Shown piece by piece: positions 6,673 through 14,514 of a stretch of DNA of 15,301 bases. Origin of the DNA: an uncultured Bacilli bacterium. Lineage in GTDB: Bacteria > Bacillota_I > Bacilli_A > RF39 > UBA660. The stretch lies in NCBI GenBank assembly GCA_948479395.1, contig CAOLUI010000026.1:1-15301 (forward strand). The letters run 5' to 3'. A program made the position numbers and the translations under genes. Under the pieces are notes generated by a model. That model was given only the letters and a program-made list of their open reading frames with translations, was not told the DNA's origin and did not search any database. Positions within the stretch are counted from its first letter, which is position 1, and each line of letters begins with the position of its first letter.

Positions 6673-8028
6673 TTATATTGTTTTCCCATTTAAAGGCGGC
6701 AATCCTTTTAATTCTCTTTGGTGAGTTAAAGAAATATTAATTAGAGGTAAATTATATTTTTCCGCATAAGCTTTAATTAATTCCACATTTAAAGTTGCAT
6801 CAGTATAAAAGGCTCCAACAGCTTTAGCATTTTCATTTAAATATATTTCAGAATATTCAAAATATTCACTATTATTTAATATTTCACCATTACGAGAAAT
6901 ACTTCTTTCTTTACACTCTTTTTCTATAATATTAGGCATAATCAATTTACTATTTTCATATTTCTCATACCAAACACTTATCCCTTTAGGATTTGTTAAC
7001 TGCCAAGTAATAGGACATCCACGTTTTATAAAATCTTTCTTACTACATCTCCAACTTCCAACATCGCCGGTACAAGATGTAACTAAACAATCTTCAGCAA
7101 TATCATAAATTAAACCCATATTCCCACTCGGTGTAGCAATTAATTCATCCGTATTTAAAGCACAACAAGCTTTATTCATTTCTTCTGGGGCTACCAAGCC
7201 ATCTGTAAAAGTATGCATTAAATATCTATAATGATTATCATCATGATTAACTGGATCAGTTAAATATTGCTTCCAATAATTTACCACAATGCTAGATAAT
7301 TTATCCTCAATCTTAATCACCATTTTATAATACTCTACAAGTTTATCATAATCTTTATAAAATTGTTCATCAATATCACTAAATATATAATTTCCAAAAA
7401 CATCTACTTCTCTCCAAAAATGTTTTTGGGCAAAAGCATCCATATTATCTATAATCTCATCAATATTAACATTTACATCTGGAATTTGTTCTAAACATTT
7501 TCTTACAAACTTAGCTCTATTAATCAAATAAGCAGGGTCACCATAATATGGTTCCATTTCCAAAGAAATTAAATCATCTTGCAGTTTATTTAATTCTTCA
7601 TTTAAATTTTTAATTAACTTATCCAAACATTCTTCTTCATCTATACCTTTTTCTATTTGATAATTGATCATTTCTCTTACTATTCTTATATAAAGATTTT
7701 TACATTCATCATTATCAATTTTGACTGGATACACTCGAAATTTTTGGCCCATTTTTTTGATTCTTTTTATTAGATCATAATAATTTTTAATACTTATTAT
7801 TAAATCAAATCCCTTTTTTTCCTTTTCATATCTAATCAAACCTTTGCTTATAATATCAAATTTCTTTCCATAATATGTAATTATAAAAGTCTTTATTTGA
7901 TCTATTCTTATTGTATATTCTTGTTCACTAATTTCATAATTAATATAATAATCTTTTAATACTAAATATATTTCTTCATTATTCCTATAACTATTAATTA
8001 GCCTATTTATTCTATCTTTATATTCCAT
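6673..8028 (-). CDS. Uncharacterised 451-residue protein, last gene of the alaS operon
   Basis: I do not recognise this protein. It has no signal peptide or membrane helix. The first 270 residues are charged and rich in Tyr, Lys, Ile and Asp/Glu, probably mostly helical. The last 175 look like a compact mixed alpha/beta domain with TPSGNMGLIYDI (299-310), GDVGSW (321-326), YSEIYL (392-397) and AVGAFYTDA (403-411), then an alpha/beta end (AEKYNLPLINISL). Eight of its cysteines fall at 288-372 (C288, C289, C314, C319, C328, C338, C372 and nearby), which could be structural. It starts 3 bases after alaS, with a GGAG site overlapping the alaS stop, so the two are translated together. B. subtilis has no gene at this place between alaS and yrzL. 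An enzyme or binding fold is possible but unproven. Confidence 0.85.
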   Translation of the reverse strand: MEYKDRINRLINSYRNNEEIYLVLKDYYINYEISEQEYTIRIDQIKTFIITYYGKKFDIISKGLIRYEKEKKGFDLIISIKNYYDLIKRIKKMGQKFRVYPVKIDNDECKNLYIRIVREMINYQIEKGIDEEECLDKLIKNLNEELNKLQDDLISLEMEPYYGDPAYLINRAKFVRKCLEQIPDVNVNIDEIIDNMDAFAQKHFWREVDVFGNYIFSDIDEQFYKDYDKLVEYYKMVIKIEDKLSSIVVNYWKQYLTDPVNHDDNHYRYLMHTFTDGLVAPEEMNKACCALNTDELIATPSGNMGLIYDIAEDCLVTSCTGDVGSWRCSKKDFIKRGCPITWQLTNPKGISVWYEKYENSKLIMPNIIEKECKERSISRNGEILNNSEYFEYSEIYLNENAKAVGAFYTDATLNVELIKAYAEKYNLPLINISLTHQRELKGLPPLNGKTI

Positions 8029-8031
8029 TTT

Positions 8032-9768
8032 TTACTCCAAAATTGCTTTTATTCTTCTAACACCCGCACTACTAGCTTCTTCTTTTTTTATCTTAAAAAT
8101 GCCTAATTCATTAGTATTTTTTACATGAGGGCCCCCACACAATTCATGAGAAACATCTCCAATTGAATAAACGGTTACAGTATCAGGATATTTTTCCACA
8201 AACATACATTCTGCTCCACTTTTAATTGCTTCTTCTTTTTTCATTTCTTTTACTGTAACAGGAATAGCTTCTTGAATCCATTTATTAACTAATTCTTCTA
8301 CGCTTTTTTTCTCTTCTTCACTCAATTTATGATCACAGCTAAAATCAAAACGCATTCGTTCATTAGTTATATTACTCCCCTTTTGATGAACATTTTTATC
8401 TACTACCATTTTTAAGGCGGCATTTAAAAGATGGGTAGCAGTATGGTATTTTGTTTCTACTTCTCCATTACCAGCAAGGCCCCCTTTAAACTTCCCTTGT
8501 GATGCTGATCTCGATAACTCTTGATGTTCTTGAAACTTTTTCTTAAAACCTTCCTCATCTACTTTTAAACCCTTTTCTAAAGCTAATTCTATAGTTAATT
8601 CAATAGGGAAACCATAAGTATCATATAAATGAAAAGCCGTTGTAGCATCAATATCTTTATGACTTACCTTGCCAAATTCCTTTAACCCATTTTCTAAAGT
8701 ACGATTAAACTTTTTCTTTTCGTTGTATAATACTTCTAAAACTATTTCATAGTTATCTTCTAATTCTTTATAATAAGTTTTATATTTATCTAGTATAATT
8801 TTGGCAATTTGTTGATCCCAATCACTATTTATATCAATATTTAAAATCTTCGCATGACGAATTGCTCTTCTTATTAATCTTCTCAAAATATAACCTTGAT
8901 CCGTATTAGAAGGCTTTATCCCTGCAGGATCAGCACTAATAAATACAGCTGTTCTTATATGATCTGCAATAATCCTCATGCTTATTTCATTACCTTCATA
9001 AGGTAATTTAGTAATATCAACAATTAAATCAATAACATCTTTCCATATACTTGACAAATAATTATCATTAACCCCTTCTAAAATTGCTGTTGTTCTCTCT
9101 ACTCCCATTCCCGTATCAACATTTTTCTTAGGTAATTTAGATATACAACCATTTTCATCTTTAAAAAACTCCATAAAAACATTATTCCATATTTCCACCC
9201 AATTATCGTTTTCTAAATCAATAAATTCTGGTACTTCTTCCTCACTTCGCCAGTAAAAAATTTCCGTATCTGATCCACATGGTCCACTCTCTCCTGCAAT
9301 CCAAAAATTATCATCCACTGTTTTAGCGATGCGTGCCTCAGGTATTCCTAAACTTATCCATTTATTATAACTAACACTATCAAAAGGAATTTCTTCATTT
9401 CCTGCAAATACAGTAACCCCTAAACGTTCTATTGGAATATTTAAAACTTGTGTTAAAAACTCAAAACTCCAAGTAATAGAATCTTCTTTAAAATAATCTC
9501 CTAAACTCCAGTTCCCTAACATTTCAAAAAAAGTATGATGTGTTGTATCTCCTACCTCTTCTAAATCATTAGTTCGAATACATTTTTGATAATCACAAAG
9601 TCTTTTTCCATAAGGATGTTTCTCCACAGTTAAATAAGGAATTAAAGGTTGCATTCCTGCTGTATTAAATAAAACCGACGGATCATTTTCAGGTACCACT
9701 GGGGAAGACGGAATTTGTTTATGCCCCTTACTCACAAAAAAATCTATATATAAATCTTTTAAATTCAT
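8032..9768 (-). CDS. alaS: Alanyl-tRNA synthetase, compact form lacking C-Ala
   Basis: AlaRS charges tRNA-Ala. Motif 2 is at about 61-93 (KCIRTNDLEEVGD then HHTFFEMLGNWSLGDYF). DTGMGVERT is at 218-226 and motif 3 at 290-306 (DQGYILRRLIRRAIRHA). The editing core has zinc ligands H442 and H446 (HTATH), C544 and H548 (CGGPH). It has 578 residues against about 870 in Bacilli. Two parts are absent: the barrel normally lying between the tRNA-recognition region and HTATH, and everything after AGVRRIKAILE, that is, the linker and C-Ala domain. The wording of motif 2 (KCIRTND..EVGD, NWSLGDYFK) differs from the usual Firmicutes form (QKCVRAGGKHND, NFSFGDYFK) and resembles candidate phyla radiation enzymes, from memory. 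The AAAGGAGAG site is in the last codons of the upstream gene. The lone alaS-type position suggests it is the working enzyme. Confidence 0.95.
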   Translation of the reverse strand: MNLKDLYIDFFVSKGHKQIPSSPVVPENDPSVLFNTAGMQPLIPYLTVEKHPYGKRLCDYQKCIRTNDLEEVGDTTHHTFFEMLGNWSLGDYFKEDSITWSFEFLTQVLNIPIERLGVTVFAGNEEIPFDSVSYNKWISLGIPEARIAKTVDDNFWIAGESGPCGSDTEIFYWRSEEEVPEFIDLENDNWVEIWNNVFMEFFKDENGCISKLPKKNVDTGMGVERTTAILEGVNDNYLSSIWKDVIDLIVDITKLPYEGNEISMRIIADHIRTAVFISADPAGIKPSNTDQGYILRRLIRRAIRHAKILNIDINSDWDQQIAKIILDKYKTYYKELEDNYEIVLEVLYNEKKKFNRTLENGLKEFGKVSHKDIDATTAFHLYDTYGFPIELTIELALEKGLKVDEEGFKKKFQEHQELSRSASQGKFKGGLAGNGEVETKYHTATHLLNAALKMVVDKNVHQKGSNITNERMRFDFSCDHKLSEEEKKSVEELVNKWIQEAIPVTVKEMKKEEAIKSGAECMFVEKYPDTVTVYSIGDVSHELCGGPHVKNTNELGIFKIKKEEASSAGVRRIKAILE

Positions 9769-9769
9769 T

Positions 9770-10591
9770 TTACATCTCTCCTTTTTTTCTAACTAACTGT
9801 ATTTCTTCCATATCATCTGGAACAATAATATTTCCTCCAAAAAATCTTTTTGCTTCTTCAGTATATAATTTTTTTCTTTCTTTACCGTGTGATTCTTCTG
9901 TATGATATAAAATTAAATTTTTAACCTCTAAATTATTCATCTCTTTAGCAGCACTTAAAGCCGTGGAATGATTTTTTTCATAAGCATGAAAAATATGTTC
10001 TTCACTATCCAAACAAAAAGCCTCATGCATTACATAATCTGCTTCCTTAACTCTTTTACTTAATAAACTATTAAGTGGTTCATCCCCTAAAAAAATAAAG
10101 CTATTATCTTCTAAATTACACTCAAAACCAAATTGTTTTTCTCCTCGTGCCAAAATATCAAAAAACTCATATTCTACTCCATTTATAACATATTTATCTT
10201 GATTATTAACCACTACAAAATTAATAACATTATAAATTGCTTCCACTAATCTTTTAGGTAAAACATAATTTGAAACTCCTTTTATAGCTTCTAAAACTAT
10301 ATCATTACAATAAATGTTAATCTCCTCTTTTATTTCTCCTTTAATTGCTGGCATTCCAAGCTTTTTAAATATCCATATTAATCCTAAAATATGATCTGTA
10401 TGAGCATGAGAAATAAAAATATTTTTAATATCTGCTAGTTTTATATCGGCTTGATTTAATCTTTTTACGATTTCAATACTTCCTCCCGTATCAATTAAAA
10501 AGTTTCCTAAAGAATTTTGGATTACAAAACAAGTATTATAAAAATCTATTGTTCCTCCCGTTCCTGTTCCTAACATTATAATTTTTGTCAT
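9770..10591 (-). CDS. RNase Z-like metallo-beta-lactamase-fold hydrolase
   Basis: A 273-residue protein of the MBL superfamily. It starts with a strand and glycine loop (MLGTGTGG), then the metal motif SHAHTDH (61-67), FLGDEPLN with D170, KNHSTA with H208, and LILYHTEE with H230. The HST..AA and late-His pattern place it near RNase Z/ElaC. The position of the conserved mid-protein His, which in relatives precedes an FGF triplet by six residues, is Leu here (FFDILARGEKQFGF, L147). One zinc site may therefore be altered. It could process tRNA 3' ends or act on another phosphodiester. The substrate is unknown. Its start overlaps the kinase stop as ATGA and has a perfect GGAGG site. It lies in the T-box operon just ahead of alaS. 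Confidence 0.85.
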   Translation of the reverse strand: MTKIIMLGTGTGGTIDFYNTCFVIQNSLGNFLIDTGGSIEIVKRLNQADIKLADIKNIFISHAHTDHILGLIWIFKKLGMPAIKGEIKEEINIYCNDIVLEAIKGVSNYVLPKRLVEAIYNVINFVVVNNQDKYVINGVEYEFFDILARGEKQFGFECNLEDNSFIFLGDEPLNSLLSKRVKEADYVMHEAFCLDSEEHIFHAYEKNHSTALSAAKEMNNLEVKNLILYHTEESHGKERKKLYTEEAKRFFGGNIIVPDDMEEIQLVRKKGEM

Positions 10592-11109
10592 AAAATATCC
10601 TCCAATAATAACTTCGCCAACTCACTTAAAGATTGATCACTTTCATTTAAAAATATATAATCAAAATTATCATAATTTTCTAATTCTTTTTCTGTAATAT
10701 GATTTTTTTCTTCTTCCGTTAAAATATCATTGGGCATCTTATTAACTACTTTTACAGTTTTAACAATATTATTTCCTTTTTTAATCTCTTCTATCTCTCT
10801 TCTTAAACGAACATCTGATATCACAACTAAATCAAAATATTTTTCATAAACATGAAAATCTTCTACCATTCTCCTCGTAAAAAAATAATCATCATATTCT
10901 CTCATAAAAGAACCCATATCTTGTAAAAATTTTCTTGGCTTCTGACTCTTCCCATCATAATCCAAAATTTCCCAAGCATATAATTTAATATATTTACTAA
11001 ATTCAGTTTGAAAGGCCCACAAATTCTTTTTCTTGGCCATTTCAACTATTTTTTCTCCTAAATAAGTTTTTCCACTCCCAGCTTTACCAGCAATTAATAT
11101 AATTTTCAT
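10588..11109 (-). CDS. P-loop kinase, deoxynucleoside-monophosphate kinase-like
   Basis: A 173-residue NMP-kinase-fold protein. The Walker A loop is GKAGSGKT (8-15). A KPRKFLQDMGSFMRE segment at 57-71 resembles the (T)PR..LQ..G stretch of phage T4-type dNMP kinases. A central strand VVISDVRLRREIEEIKK carries D99 and R101, and an HITEKELENYDNFDYIF region at about 137-153 matches the H..SE.EL...FDY end of that group. It probably phosphorylates a nucleotide or small metabolite in the cytosol, though the substrate cannot be read from sequence. A dephospho-CoA-kinase-like role is an alternative. It starts 16 bases after the broken hydrolase gene with an AAAGGTGA site and is coupled to the next gene. 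Confidence 0.8.
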   Translation of the reverse strand: MKIILIAGKAGSGKTYLGEKIVEMAKKKNLWAFQTEFSKYIKLYAWEILDYDGKSQKPRKFLQDMGSFMREYDDYFFTRRMVEDFHVYEKYFDLVVISDVRLRREIEEIKKGNNIVKTVKVVNKMPNDILTEEEKNHITEKELENYDNFDYIFLNESDQSLSELAKLLLEDIL

Positions 11110-11125
11110 TTTATCACCTTTTTAA

Positions 11126-11677
11126 TTATAAACTATTTATAATTTGAACAACTTCCGGAAAAGTTTTCATTTTTGATGAATTTCCACAATGCCCCAAACC
11201 TTTAATAAAAACCTTCTGTGCATCTAACTTAGTAGCAAACCTTTCCAGTCTTATAACATCACTCAAATAATCTTGATCTCCATATATCGCAAAACGTTTA
11301 CCTATTAAATTTCGACAATTATCTAACTCTTCTTTATCAACATGAAAATTTTTCAAAACCTGACTTGTCTTAATATCCTGAACCTCATCTTCTAAAAAAG
11401 CCGCAATAGTAATAACAGCTTTTACAGCAACTTTTCTTAAAGAAATATACTTTAAAATAAAACGACTTCCAAAACAACGCGAAACAATAATCGTGTCTTT
11501 ATTTAACACTTTACCTTTTAAATAAAAATCTAAGACCTCAACCCACTTCTAATAATCCGTTTCTTCATTTTTAGGAAAAGTAGGAAAAATATAGGCCCCC
11601 ATCAACATTTTTTCTAAATATGGTTCATAAGTTTGTTTTAAATCTCCATGCCAACCATGAATAACAATTACATTCAT
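11126..11677 (-). pseudogene. Alpha/beta hydrolase (RBBP9/YdeN-like), broken by an in-frame TAG
   Basis: From the ATG at 11677 the frame reads MNVIVIHGWHGDLKQTYEPY and so on to NEETDY, meets TAG at 11551-11549, and continues in the same frame with KWVEVLDFYLKGKVLNKDT to the TAA at 11126. Together the two parts give about 182 residues, the usual length of RBBP9/YdeN-type serine hydrolases. The late Asp (GDQDYLSD) and His (GLGHCG) of the triad are present. The nucleophile elbow, usually GHSLG, reads SRCFG, so Ser is replaced by Cys. TAG also ends yrzB and trhP2 here, so it is a true stop. The gene is probably inactive unless the base is a sequencing error or is read through. The AGAAAGGAT ribosome site fits the ATG at 11677. 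A longer frame from 11743 begins inside the T-box motif and is not credible. Confidence 0.8.
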
Positions 11678-11690
11678 AAAATCCTTTCTA

Positions 11691-11876
11691 ATAAAAAAAC
11701 ACCCCAAAATTCCTCTTTTAAGGAGCAAATTCTGCGGTACCATCCTTTATATTACTTAATTTTTTGATAACGGTTAACCCGATTAATCTCTTATAAGTAG
11801 CAATTTTAAACTTTCTTTATTTATTTCCACCAACCATAAACTCTCTATAAAATTACTTATTTAAAACCTCTTATCC
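11691..11876 (-). promoter_or_regulatory. T-box riboswitch leader, alanine-specific
   Basis: T-box leaders sense uncharged tRNA and allow transcription past a terminator. The T-box core reads GGATGGTACCGCAGA (11745-11731). The antiterminator pairs AAGGA (11747-11743) and GC (11735-11734) with GC (11726-11725) and TCCTT (11724-11720). The bulge is TGGTACC, whose TGGT pairs with ACCA, matching the A discriminator of tRNA-Ala. Stem I starts near 11860. Its specifier loop has AGTA (11857-11854) opposite TGCTAC (11802-11797), flanked by ATA/TAT below and ATTTTA/TAAAAT above. The specifier is GCT (11801-11799), Ala, followed by the expected A. The distal part holds GGTTGGTGGAAA. No clear promoter is visible ahead of it, so it may be transcribed from the permease gene or from a site inside it. 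Confidence 0.93.
11693..11725 (-). terminator. Regulated terminator of the T-box leader
   Basis: CCTTAAAA (11723-11716) pairs with TTTTGGGG (11709-11702), including two G-U pairs, with a 6-base loop, followed by TG and seven T. Its 5' arm shares bases with the 3' arm of the antiterminator, so the two folds exclude each other, as expected for a T-box. Confidence 0.8.
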
Positions 11877-13019
11877 TCACTGACTAATTTTTTCTGTTAT
11901 TTGATATTTATTCTCTACAAACGCTAATATTACTTTCAAAAGAGCAATACAAGGAGTAGCTAAAATCATTCCTAGTATACCAAAGAAATGACTAAAAAGC
12001 AAAAGCCCAATTATAATTGTTACAGGATGCAATTTCATCGTTTTACTCATAACAATTGGTTGTAAAATAAAATTCTCAACACATTGAACAACAATACAAA
12101 TTATTAAAGTCATAATACCTATAAAAGTATTTTGACTAAATCCAATTATAACAGCTAAAGCTCCTCCAATATATGGTCCAATATAAGGAATCAAATCCGT
12201 AATTCCACAAAACAACCCAAACAATAAAGGTGCTTGTAAACCAATAATAGCAAAACCAATAGAATCACTGACAAAAACCATCGTCGCTACTAATAAAGTA
12301 CCATTAACTGTTTTTCTTACTTCTCCTCCAATATTATTTAATAATACTTCTGCTTCAAATTTATTTTTACTAGGAATTATACTTAGAAAATGTTTACTTA
12401 TCGAATCAAAATCAAATAACATATATAACCCTACAAATAAACCCATAACAATAGTTGCCATACTAGAGAAAAATTTTACTATTAAATCTAAAAATTTAGT
12501 GGGAAAAGTTGTCGTAAAATTAGCTATATTTCTTTCTAAAGAAACCATCACATTATTTTTTACATTCGAAATATCAAAACCTTCCATATTCGAAAATTTA
12601 TCAAAAAAAGCATTAAGTCCATCTTTCGCATCACTAACTATCCCAGGCAAATTAGTAATAAGCTCATTTATTTGAACATATATTGTAGGTACTAAAAACC
12701 TTAAAAAAACAATTAAGACAAAAAGAAATATCGCATAAACAATAATCGAACCAAAAACTCTTCCTATTCCTTTTTCTTCTAACTTTTTAACAAATGGATT
12801 AAAAAGCCATGCTATTACAAAACCAATAAATAATGGAGCTAAAACTTTAAGTAAACTTAAAATAAAAGTTAATATTCCCCATTCTTTTACTAAAATTGTC
12901 ACAATAAAAACAATAGCAATAATCATTACAATATATAACAAATGAAGGATTTTTCTAGACATACTAACCACTTCATTTACTTCATCAACATTAATATCTA
13001 ACTTTTTCTTTTTTTCCAT
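11877..13019 (-). CDS. AI-2E/TqsA family membrane permease (YrrI-like)
   Basis: A 380-residue polytopic membrane protein of the UPF0118/AI-2E family. After a charged N-terminus of about 25 residues come hydrophobic segments at about 26-47, 50-80 and 88-112, then a soluble loop (about 113-190). A C-terminal membrane block follows, with the conserved DLIPYIGPYIGG (about 286-297) and the family end FFGILGMILATP. Members have been tied to AI-2 export and to sodium-proton exchange; the substrate here is unknown. It lies upstream of the alaS T-box, as yrrI does in B. subtilis. It has a perfect AAAGGAG ribosome site and ends in TGA immediately ahead of the T-box leader. Confidence 0.92.
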   Translation of the reverse strand: MEKKKKLDINVDEVNEVVSMSRKILHLLYIVMIIAIVFIVTILVKEWGILTFILSLLKVLAPLFIGFVIAWLFNPFVKKLEEKGIGRVFGSIIVYAIFLFVLIVFLRFLVPTIYVQINELITNLPGIVSDAKDGLNAFFDKFSNMEGFDISNVKNNVMVSLERNIANFTTTFPTKFLDLIVKFFSSMATIVMGLFVGLYMLFDFDSISKHFLSIIPSKNKFEAEVLLNNIGGEVRKTVNGTLLVATMVFVSDSIGFAIIGLQAPLLFGLFCGITDLIPYIGPYIGGALAVIIGFSQNTFIGIMTLIICIVVQCVENFILQPIVMSKTMKLHPVTIIIGLLLFSHFFGILGMILATPCIALLKVILAFVENKYQITEKISQ

Positions 13020-13039
13020 AATAGAATCTCCTTTAACTC

Positions 13040-13048
13040 ATTATAGCA
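13040..13048 (-). promoter_or_regulatory. Possible extended -10 promoter before the permease gene
   Basis: The 42-base gap after miaB holds TGCTATAAT on the minus strand, a perfect extended -10. No good -35 is seen. Transcription would begin near 13033, at the first bases of the AAAGGAG ribosome site, so the message would have almost no leader before the Shine-Dalgarno. The gene may also be read through from miaB. Confidence 0.35.
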
Positions 13049-13061
13049 CAAAAATATAAAT

Positions 13062-14462
13062 TTATTCTACCTCTCCATCCAAACTAAAACTTTTAGCTTG
13101 TTTAATTTTAACATTAACAACTTTTCCAATTAAATCTTTATTTCCCTCAATATTTACTAATTTCATTGTATCAGTATATCCATACAATTTAGTTTTATCT
13201 TTTTCACTCTCTCCAAGTATTAAAACTGGAACTATTTTTTCTTCTAAGCATTTATTATTTTCTAGTGAATATTTATTTACTAATTCATTTAATCTTGCTA
13301 AACGTTTTTCTTTTTCCTCTTTAGAAACATTATCTTTTATTAAACTAGCTGGAGTTCCCTCACGTGGTGAATAAATAAAAGTAAAAGCTCCATCAAATTT
13401 ACATTTATTTACAACATCTAGAGTCTCTAAAAAATCTTCTTCAGTTTCATTAGGAAATCCTACTATAATATCGGTAGTTATACTAACATTAGGAATTTTC
13501 TCTTTAATTTCTTTAAATAACTTTAAATATTCTTCTTTACTGTATCTTCTTCCCATTAATTTCAAAATGCGATTACTGCCGCTTTGGAGCGGTAAATGAA
13601 TATAAGGCATAATATTATCATATTTCGCAATTACTTCAATTAATTCCTCTGTAAAATCCCAAGGATGACTGGTTACAAACCTAATACGTTCAATATTAGT
13701 TTGAGCTACTTGTTCTAATAATTCACTAAAACTTGTCCCATCATTTAAATCACAGCCATAAGCATTAACATTTTGGCCTAAAAGTGTTACTTCTTTATAG
13801 CCTAATTCTTTTAAACTACGTACTTCATGTAAAATAGCCTCTTTTTGACGGCTTCTCTGTTTTCCTCTCGTATAAGGCACAATACAATAAGTACAAAACT
13901 TATCACAACCATACATAATATTAACCCAAGCAGTAATGTTTGAATCTCTGCTATACTTAATATTTTCGTAAACATCCCCTTCAATACTATACACTTCAAT
14001 ATTTTGCTTTTTATTAGCTTCTATAATCATTTTTGGTAAATCATTAATATTATGCGTTCCAAAAACAATATCAACATAAGGATGATGTGATTTTATTTCC
14101 TCTACCACATTTTCTTCTTGACTCATACATCCTCCAATTGCTATCAAAAGATCAGGACGTTCTTTTTTCAAATGCTTACATCTACCTAAATAACCAAATA
14201 CCTTATCATGAGCATTTTCTCTTATTGCACAAGTATTTAAAACTACAATATCAGCATCCTTTAATTCATCTGTTTTCGAAAAACCAAGTAACTCTAAATA
14301 CTTTCTTATTTCTTCTGAATCATGAACATTCATTTGACACCCATAAGTTTTCAAAAAGAATTTCTTGCCCTTAAAATTTGCTACAAAATCATAAGAATTA
14401 TTTTTAACTTCACTTATCTTTTCCGTTCTTTTTCTGGCTTCACTTAAATTAGGTAAATTCAT
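13062..14462 (-). CDS. miaB: tRNA (N6-isopentenyl adenosine(37)-C2)-methylthiotransferase MiaB
   Basis: MiaB is a radical-SAM enzyme that adds a methylthio group to i6A37 of tRNA. The N-terminal MTTase domain supplies cluster cysteines C42 (TYGCQMN), C78 (NTCAIRENA) and C112 (IGGCMSQ). The radical-SAM cluster is C186, C190 and C193 (YGCDKFCTYCIVPYTRG). A TRAM domain covers about the last 65 residues. YGCQMN and the ENA.DK.FG stretch favour MiaB over the related MtaB and RimO. At 466 residues it is slightly longer than the E. coli protein owing to an N-terminal extension of about 30 residues, which is usual in Firmicutes. The ATG has an AAAGAAGTGA site and its own promoter. Confidence 0.97.
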   Translation of the reverse strand: MNLPNLSEARKRTEKISEVKNNSYDFVANFKGKKFFLKTYGCQMNVHDSEEIRKYLELLGFSKTDELKDADIVVLNTCAIRENAHDKVFGYLGRCKHLKKERPDLLIAIGGCMSQEENVVEEIKSHHPYVDIVFGTHNINDLPKMIIEANKKQNIEVYSIEGDVYENIKYSRDSNITAWVNIMYGCDKFCTYCIVPYTRGKQRSRQKEAILHEVRSLKELGYKEVTLLGQNVNAYGCDLNDGTSFSELLEQVAQTNIERIRFVTSHPWDFTEELIEVIAKYDNIMPYIHLPLQSGSNRILKLMGRRYSKEEYLKLFKEIKEKIPNVSITTDIIVGFPNETEEDFLETLDVVNKCKFDGAFTFIYSPREGTPASLIKDNVSKEEKEKRLARLNELVNKYSLENNKCLEEKIVPVLILGESEKDKTKLYGYTDTMKLVNIEGNKDLIGKVVNVKIKQAKSFSLDGEVE

Positions 14463-14485
14463 AAAAAATCACTTCTTTCTCTTGT

Positions 14486-14514
14486 ATTATAACATGAACA
14501 CTAAAATACAACAA
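14486..14514 (-). promoter_or_regulatory. Promoter of miaB
   Basis: The minus strand reads TTGTTG (14514-14509), a 17-base spacer, then a perfect extended -10 TGTTATAAT (14494-14486). It lies just after the terminator of the upstream surface-protein gene and 24 bases ahead of the miaB ATG. Confidence 0.68.

Noticed and set aside
11126..11509. A separate 127-residue protein starting at a GTG (VLNKDTIIV)
   Set aside because: It is the downstream half of the hydrolase frame after the in-frame TAG; the fold would lack its first strand and no ribosome site is evident.
11126..11677. Genome-wide recoding of TAG as a sense codon
   Set aside because: yrzB and trhP2 both end in TAG at the expected protein ends, so TAG works as a stop here.
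11549..11743. A 64-residue frame starting MVPQNLLLKRG
   Set aside because: Its first 22 codons lie in the T-box core and terminator hairpin; the real start is the ATG at 11677, which has a good ribosome site.
13811..13999. A 62-residue frame in miaB in another frame
   Set aside because: It lies wholly inside the well-supported miaB coding region and has no ribosome site of its own.
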